DNA from: Candidatus Troglogloeales bacterium
GTDB lineage: Bacteria; Nitrospirota; Nitrospiria; SBBL01; SBBT01
Length of the DNA: 9,432 nt
Assembly (NCBI GenBank): GCA_005239595.1
Contig: SBBT01000103.1
Location: 1 to 9,432 of the forward strand
Direction of reading: 5' to 3'
Positions 6,353-9,432 of the stretch are shown here, piece after piece. The translations under genes were made by a program, and so were the position numbers. The notes under the pieces were generated by a model, which did no database searches, was not told the origin of the DNA, and saw only the letters and a program-made list of their open reading frames with translations. Each line of letters begins with the position of its first letter. The stretch's first letter is position 1.

Positions 6353-7894
6353 ATGTGTAGAAAATGGAGCAGTCGGCTGGCACTCACTTTCACATCGGTT
6401 TGTTTCTTTACAAGCGCTGTTTTTGGCCAAACCCTTTCGGATCGTGTGGTGGAGCATTCCCTTTCAAACGGTCTTAAAATCCTGATGGTCGAGCGGCACA
6501 CGGTGCCGACCATTTCATTCCAGATCACCTACAAGGTCGGATCTGTCAACGAATACAACGGGGTCACCGGGATCGCCCATCTCTATGAACATATGGCCTT
6601 CAAAGGGACCGAGCGGTTGGGGACGATGGACTATGAAAAAGAGCGGCCTCTTTTAGAGGCGTTGGAGAGGCAATATGCCGAGTTGAATCAGGCCCGTCTG
6701 GAAGCGGCGCGCCCGGGCGGCACCCCCGGGCGCATCGATGACCTTGCGAAACGATTTGAGACCTCTGAAAAAGAGGCCAGATCGTGGGTGGTGAACAACG
6801 AGCTGGGGGAGATCTACAGTAAAAACGGGGGAGTGGGATTTAACGCGACAACCGGCCGGGACGTGACCTCCTACACCGTAAGCCTTCCCGCGAACCGACT
6901 TCCCTTGTGGCTGTCTATTGAATCAGATCGAATGGCCCATTCGGTCCTTCGCGAATTTTATAGGGAAAAAGAGGTGGTGCTGGAAGAGAGGCGGATGCGA
7001 GTGGAGACCAATCCTATGGGGAGGCTTTATGAGGCCTTTTTCACGACAGCCTTTGTGGCTCATCCGTATGCCTATCCCACGCTGGGATGGCCCTCGGATT
7101 TGCGCGCCCTCTCCGCAGACAGGACGGCGGAATTTTTTAAAACCTACTACGGCCCCAACAACACGGTGATCGTGATGGTGGGCGATTTCAAGGCGGCGGA
7201 GGCGATTTTGCTCCTGGAGCGCTATTTTGGCCCTATTCCGGGCGTGGCCGCCGTGCCGTCGGTGGTAACGGTTGAGCCGCAACAGGAGGGAGAGCGGCGG
7301 GTGGAGGTGGAGGCCGACGCCCATCCCCATGTGCTGATCGGCTACCATAAGCCGGGCATTCGTCATCCGGATGACGCGGTTTTCGATGTGATCGACGCGC
7401 TCCTTTCCGAGGGGAGAAGTTCCCGGCTTACCAAACGATTGGTGGAGGAGAAGAAAATAGCAATCGGCGTCTCCACGCAAAATGGGACGCCGGGGGCCCG
7501 TTTCCCGAACCTCTTTGCGATTTCGGCCACGCCGCGCGCCCCGCATACGACCGAACAACTGGAAGATGAGATTGATGCGGAGCTTACACGGATCAAGCAG
7601 GAGCCTCCTACCTCCAAAGAGTTGGAAAAGGTGATCACCAACATCGATGCCGCGCTGATTCGATCGCTTCGTGTTAATAGCGGATTGGCGGCCCAGCTTG
7701 CCTATTATGAGGCGGTGGCGGGGGGATGGCGATATCTTCTTTCAAATCGGGAGGCGATCTCTCGCGTGACCGGCGAGGAGGTAATGCGGGTTGCCCGGAC
7801 CTACTTTACGAAGTCAAACCGAACGGTGGCGACGTTGGTGAAGACGCAAAAGGTATCAGAAAAACAGAATACTGTACCCGCGGGGCAGCCATGA
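6353..7894 (+). CDS. M16-family zinc metalloprotease, catalytic (HxxEH) subunit, exported
   Basis: A 513-residue insulinase/pitrilysin-family (M16B-like) protein. Residues 1-25 form a signal peptide (basic start, hydrophobic core, AVFG before Q26), so it is probably periplasmic. The inverted zinc motif is HLYEH (76-80; ligands H76 and H80, catalytic E79). By alignment the third ligand is E212 in EKEVVLEERRM, with E205 as the assisting acid. The spacing from H80 to E212 is about 132 residues against 70-80 in pitrilysin or mitochondrial processing peptidase, because of an extra charged, helical-looking stretch (about 92-155). The second M16 domain (about 300-490) lacks the Arg/Tyr pair: the equivalent of RTERGLAY reads VEEKKIAI (364-371). 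It therefore probably needs a partner, and the next gene encodes one, overlapping by ATGA. The mature protein has no cysteine. It is probably co-transcribed with gph. The substrate is unknown. Confidence 0.93.
   Translation: MCRKWSSRLALTFTSVCFFTSAVFGQTLSDRVVEHSLSNGLKILMVERHTVPTISFQITYKVGSVNEYNGVTGIAHLYEHMAFKGTERLGTMDYEKERPLLEALERQYAELNQARLEAARPGGTPGRIDDLAKRFETSEKEARSWVVNNELGEIYSKNGGVGFNATTGRDVTSYTVSLPANRLPLWLSIESDRMAHSVLREFYREKEVVLEERRMRVETNPMGRLYEAFFTTAFVAHPYAYPTLGWPSDLRALSADRTAEFFKTYYGPNNTVIVMVGDFKAAEAILLLERYFGPIPGVAAVPSVVTVEPQQEGERRVEVEADAHPHVLIGYHKPGIRHPDDAVFDVIDALLSEGRSSRLTKRLVEEKKIAIGVSTQNGTPGARFPNLFAISATPRAPHTTEQLEDEIDAELTRIKQEPPTSKELEKVITNIDAALIRSLRVNSGLAAQLAYYEAVAGGWRYLLSNREAISRVTGEEVMRVARTYFTKSNRTVATLVKTQKVSEKQNTVPAGQP
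6709..6733 (+). repeat. Perfect all-GC inverted repeat inside the first M16 gene
   Basis: GCGCCCGGG (6709-6717) and CCCGGGCGC (6725-6733) are exact reverse complements with a 7-nt loop. This gives a 9-bp stem made only of G-C pairs in the mRNA. It falls on the codons for the Pro/Gly-rich turn (ARPGGTPGR) in the middle of the helical insertion. No T-run follows, so it is not an intrinsic terminator on this strand. Confidence 0.75.
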
Positions 7895-9321
7895 GGAGGA
7901 TCGTTCTGGTAATGGCGATCATTACATTGTTTTTCGGGATATCCCATGCCGGACATATTGCGGGCCTTCCCGCGGAGAAGGAAGATCCGAAAACGATGAC
8001 CTTTCCAGCCGCACCCTTTACCCCGCCCCGATCAGAGAGGGTGACCCTGTCAAACGGCATCACCCTTTATTTCATGGAAGATCATGAGCTTCCCTTAATC
8101 CATATTGATGCGATGATCCGGACCGGCAGTATCTATGACCCTCCCGAAAAGATTGGTCTGGCAGGCCTCACCGGCGCTGTGATGAGAACGGGGGGGACCA
8201 AACAGCATTCGGGCAGCGAGATGGATGCCCTCCTGGATCAGATCGCGGCACGGATTTCGGTGGGCGTCGGAATGGAGGCAGGGACAGCCTCGCTGGATGT
8301 TCTGACGAAAGATTTTGATCTGGGCTTAATCCTCTTTGCCGAAACGCTGATGCATCCTCGCTTTGATGAGGAGAAATTTACGGTGGCGGTCAATCGCGCT
8401 GTGGAACAGGTCAGGAGAAAAAATGATCATCCGGCCTCCATCGCCCGGCGGGAGTTTGGCAAGCTCGTTTACGGGGCACAAAATCCCTACGGACGCGAGG
8501 TGACCGAGGTGACCTTGCGGAATATCAGTCGGGACGATCTGATCCGCTTTCATCAGACCTATTTTGTCCCGAATCACCTTTTTCTTGGAATTACGGGGGA
8601 TTTTAACAAGAAGGAGATGACGCGGGCGATCAAGAATGCCTTTTCCGGCTGGGAAAAACGGAAGGTGAAATTTCCGCCAGTTGCCCCCGTCGAAGAGCGG
8701 GGCGGAGGGGTGTATCAGATTACAAGGCCGCTGACGCAAACCCAGATTCGGATTGGACATTTGGGGATTAAAAGGGACAATCCCGATTATCACGCCTTGT
8801 TGATTATGGACGATATCTTGGGGGGAGGCGGTTTTACCAGCCGTCTCTTTCGGGATATTCGGACCGAGCGCGGACTGGCCTATTCCATCGGAAGTCTTTT
8901 TCATCCGGGTTATTTTGAGCGGGGGATGATCGGTCTTTATGTCGAGACCCGGGCCGAGACCACCTATCAGGCGATATCCCTGCTGATGGGTCATGTTCAG
9001 CGGATCCGAAGCGAGCCGGTGCCGGAAGAGGAGTTAATGCTGGCCAAGGAGTCGGTGGTGAATTCCCTGATCTTCTCCTTTTCGGATCCGGCCCATATCG
9101 TCAACCGGCAGATGTCGTTTGCCTATTATGGAATTGCCGCAGAGACGCTGGATCACTATCGGGAACAGATTGGAAAAGTGACGCAACAGGATATTCAGCG
9201 CGTGGCACAGGAATATCTTCATCCCGATCGGATGACCATCTTTGCCGTCGGAGACGACGGTCGTTATGACCAGCCGCTTTCCCTATTGGGAGAGGTGCGA
9301 AAGATTGACCTTTCGCCATAA
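7891..9321 (+). CDS. M16-family protease-like partner subunit (R/Y type, no HxxEH), exported
   Basis: A 476-residue M16-family protein with a signal peptide (1-20, cleavage expected after ISHA). The N-terminal M16 domain aligns with its neighbour, but the zinc motif is gone: where HLYEH should be, the sequence reads GLTGA (92-96), so both ligand histidines and the catalytic glutamate are absent. The C-terminal domain keeps FTSRLFRDIRTERGLAYSIGS, with the conserved pair R324 and Y331 that in this family contacts substrate across the chamber. It is thus the expected non-metal partner of the upstream protein, as in described bacterial M16B heterodimers. It has no cysteine in its whole length, which fits an oxidising compartment. 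ATG 7891 overlaps the upstream TGA (ATGA), implying translational coupling and matched stoichiometry. The frame is open upstream to 7726, but that would overlap the first gene and hide the signal peptide. The substrate is unknown. Confidence 0.92.
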   Translation: MRRIVLVMAIITLFFGISHAGHIAGLPAEKEDPKTMTFPAAPFTPPRSERVTLSNGITLYFMEDHELPLIHIDAMIRTGSIYDPPEKIGLAGLTGAVMRTGGTKQHSGSEMDALLDQIAARISVGVGMEAGTASLDVLTKDFDLGLILFAETLMHPRFDEEKFTVAVNRAVEQVRRKNDHPASIARREFGKLVYGAQNPYGREVTEVTLRNISRDDLIRFHQTYFVPNHLFLGITGDFNKKEMTRAIKNAFSGWEKRKVKFPPVAPVEERGGGVYQITRPLTQTQIRIGHLGIKRDNPDYHALLIMDDILGGGGFTSRLFRDIRTERGLAYSIGSLFHPGYFERGMIGLYVETRAETTYQAISLLMGHVQRIRSEPVPEEELMLAKESVVNSLIFSFSDPAHIVNRQMSFAYYGIAAETLDHYREQIGKVTQQDIQRVAQEYLHPDRMTIFAVGDDGRYDQPLSLLGEVRKIDLSP

Positions 9322-9330
9322 CGTGTGTCA

Positions 9331-9359
9331 TTGCTAGTGTATTGATTCATAAATAACAT
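9331..9359 (+). promoter_or_regulatory. Weak candidate promoter for a gene beyond the window
   Basis: TTGCTA (9331-9336) and TAACAT (9354-9359) are separated by 17 bp, each matching the sigma70 consensus at 4 of 6 positions. The -10 hexamer is identical to the one proposed for gph. The match is modest and may be chance in AT-rich DNA. Confidence 0.22.
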
Positions 9360-9381
9360 GACATTTGATAGGCGATATGCC

Positions 9382-9432
9382 ATGGTTATTTTTAATGAAC
9401 AGGGCAGAGTCGATTGTTTTAAGTTCACAAGA
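9382..9432 (+). CDS. Possible N-terminus of an unidentified gene (partial)
   Basis: From ATG 9382 the frame stays open to the window edge for 17 codons (MVIFNEQGRVDCFKFTR), with a weak AGG 9 nt upstream. An alternative frame from ATG 9377 (MPWLFLMNRAESIVLSSQ) is also open. Neither is recognisable, and 17 codons is too short to separate coding from chance. I do not assign a function. Confidence 0.2.
   Translation, partial: MVIFNEQGRVDCFKFTR

Larger units (their letters stand above)
9322..9432. other. AT-rich tail after the M16 pair
   Basis: This non-coding or mostly non-coding end of the window is visibly richer in A+T than the genes. I see no intrinsic terminator. A weak inverted repeat (TGTCAT 9326-9331, ATGACA 9358-9363) has a 26-nt loop and no T-run. 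The higher A+T content suits a promoter region for a gene beyond the edge. Confidence 0.5.

Noticed and set aside
6353..6430. Lipoprotein signal at Cys17 of the first M16 protein
   Set aside because: The residues before the cysteine (FTSVC) do not fit a lipobox, which needs a small residue at -1 and usually Leu at -3. An ordinary signal peptidase I site after AVFG fits better.
6923..7558. Long minus-strand open frame (211 codons) opposite the first M16 gene
   Set aside because: His/Arg-rich translation without any recognisable domain, lying fully antisense to a well-supported gene; it is a shadow of GC-rich coding DNA.
7726..7890. Start at 7726 for the second M16 gene
   Set aside because: It would overlap the first M16 gene by about 170 bp and bury the signal peptide. 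ATG 7891, in an ATGA overlap, begins directly with the signal peptide.
8326..8994. Long minus-strand open frame (222 codons) opposite the second M16 gene
   Set aside because: No domain or usable ribosome site, and fully antisense to a conserved M16 gene.
7891..9321. Second M16 gene as a degraded pseudogene because it lacks HxxEH
   Set aside because: It is full length, has a signal peptide, keeps the R/Y pair and is translationally coupled to a catalytic partner; loss of HxxEH is the normal state of such partner subunits.
9326..9363. TGTCAT...ATGACA inverted repeat as a terminator of the M16 operon
   Set aside because: Only 6 bp of stem with a 26-nt loop and no T-run, so it is not a convincing intrinsic terminator.
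1..9432. Mobile element, CRISPR array, tRNA/rRNA, toxin-antitoxin or defence system
   Set aside because: I found no repeat array, transposase or integrase motif, structural RNA or small toxin-antitoxin gene pair; almost all of the sequence is explained by housekeeping and protease genes.

Overview
The window looks like ordinary chromosomal DNA of a Gram-negative bacterium. GC is moderate to fairly high by eye, it is about 97% coding, and both the class A penicillin-binding protein and the two exported M16-family proteases imply a cell wall and a periplasm. The gap-pgk-tpiA-secG order is familiar from several deep Gram-negative lineages (deltaproteobacterial or Nitrospirota-like). I cannot place the organism more precisely from sequence alone. 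I see no tRNA, rRNA, CRISPR, insertion sequence, integrase or phage signature.

Left block (minus strand, 5595 down to 1): five tightly spaced genes read from right to left. They are a PBP1A-type peptidoglycan synthase (3229-5595), glyceraldehyde-3-phosphate dehydrogenase gap (2206-3207), phosphoglycerate kinase pgk (998-2194), triosephosphate isomerase tpiA (224-982), and the N-terminal 68 codons of secG (1-204, cut by the window edge). Gaps are 11-21 bp and Shine-Dalgarno (SD) sequences sit in or next to them, so this is very probably one operon. Its product set joins cell-wall polymerisation, the triose-phosphate segment of glycolysis/gluconeogenesis (or the Calvin cycle) and the Sec translocon.

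Centre (5596-5670): a 75-bp divergent intergenic region. On the minus strand it carries a good sigma70-like promoter (TTGACT, 17 bp, TACTAT) for the PBP1A-gap operon. On the plus strand it carries a weaker candidate (TTGAAA, 18 bp, TAACAT). The two overlap, and the minus-strand -35 box covers the gph start codon.

Right block (plus strand, 5671-9321): gph, a HAD-family phosphoglycolate phosphatase, is followed by two M16 zinc-protease-family genes. The first M16 protein has the HxxEH metal site (HLYEH) but lacks the C-terminal Arg/Tyr pair. The second lacks HxxEH but keeps the Arg/Tyr pair. Their stop and start codons overlap (ATGA). Together they look like the two halves of one obligate heterodimeric periplasmic protease. 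The last 111 bp hold a weak promoter-like sequence and possibly the first codons of another gene.

I found no clearly new system. The points most worth a second look are the complementary M16 pair with its helical insertion, the overlapping divergent promoters, the PBP1A-led glycolytic operon, and active-site-proximal substitutions in TpiA and Pgk.
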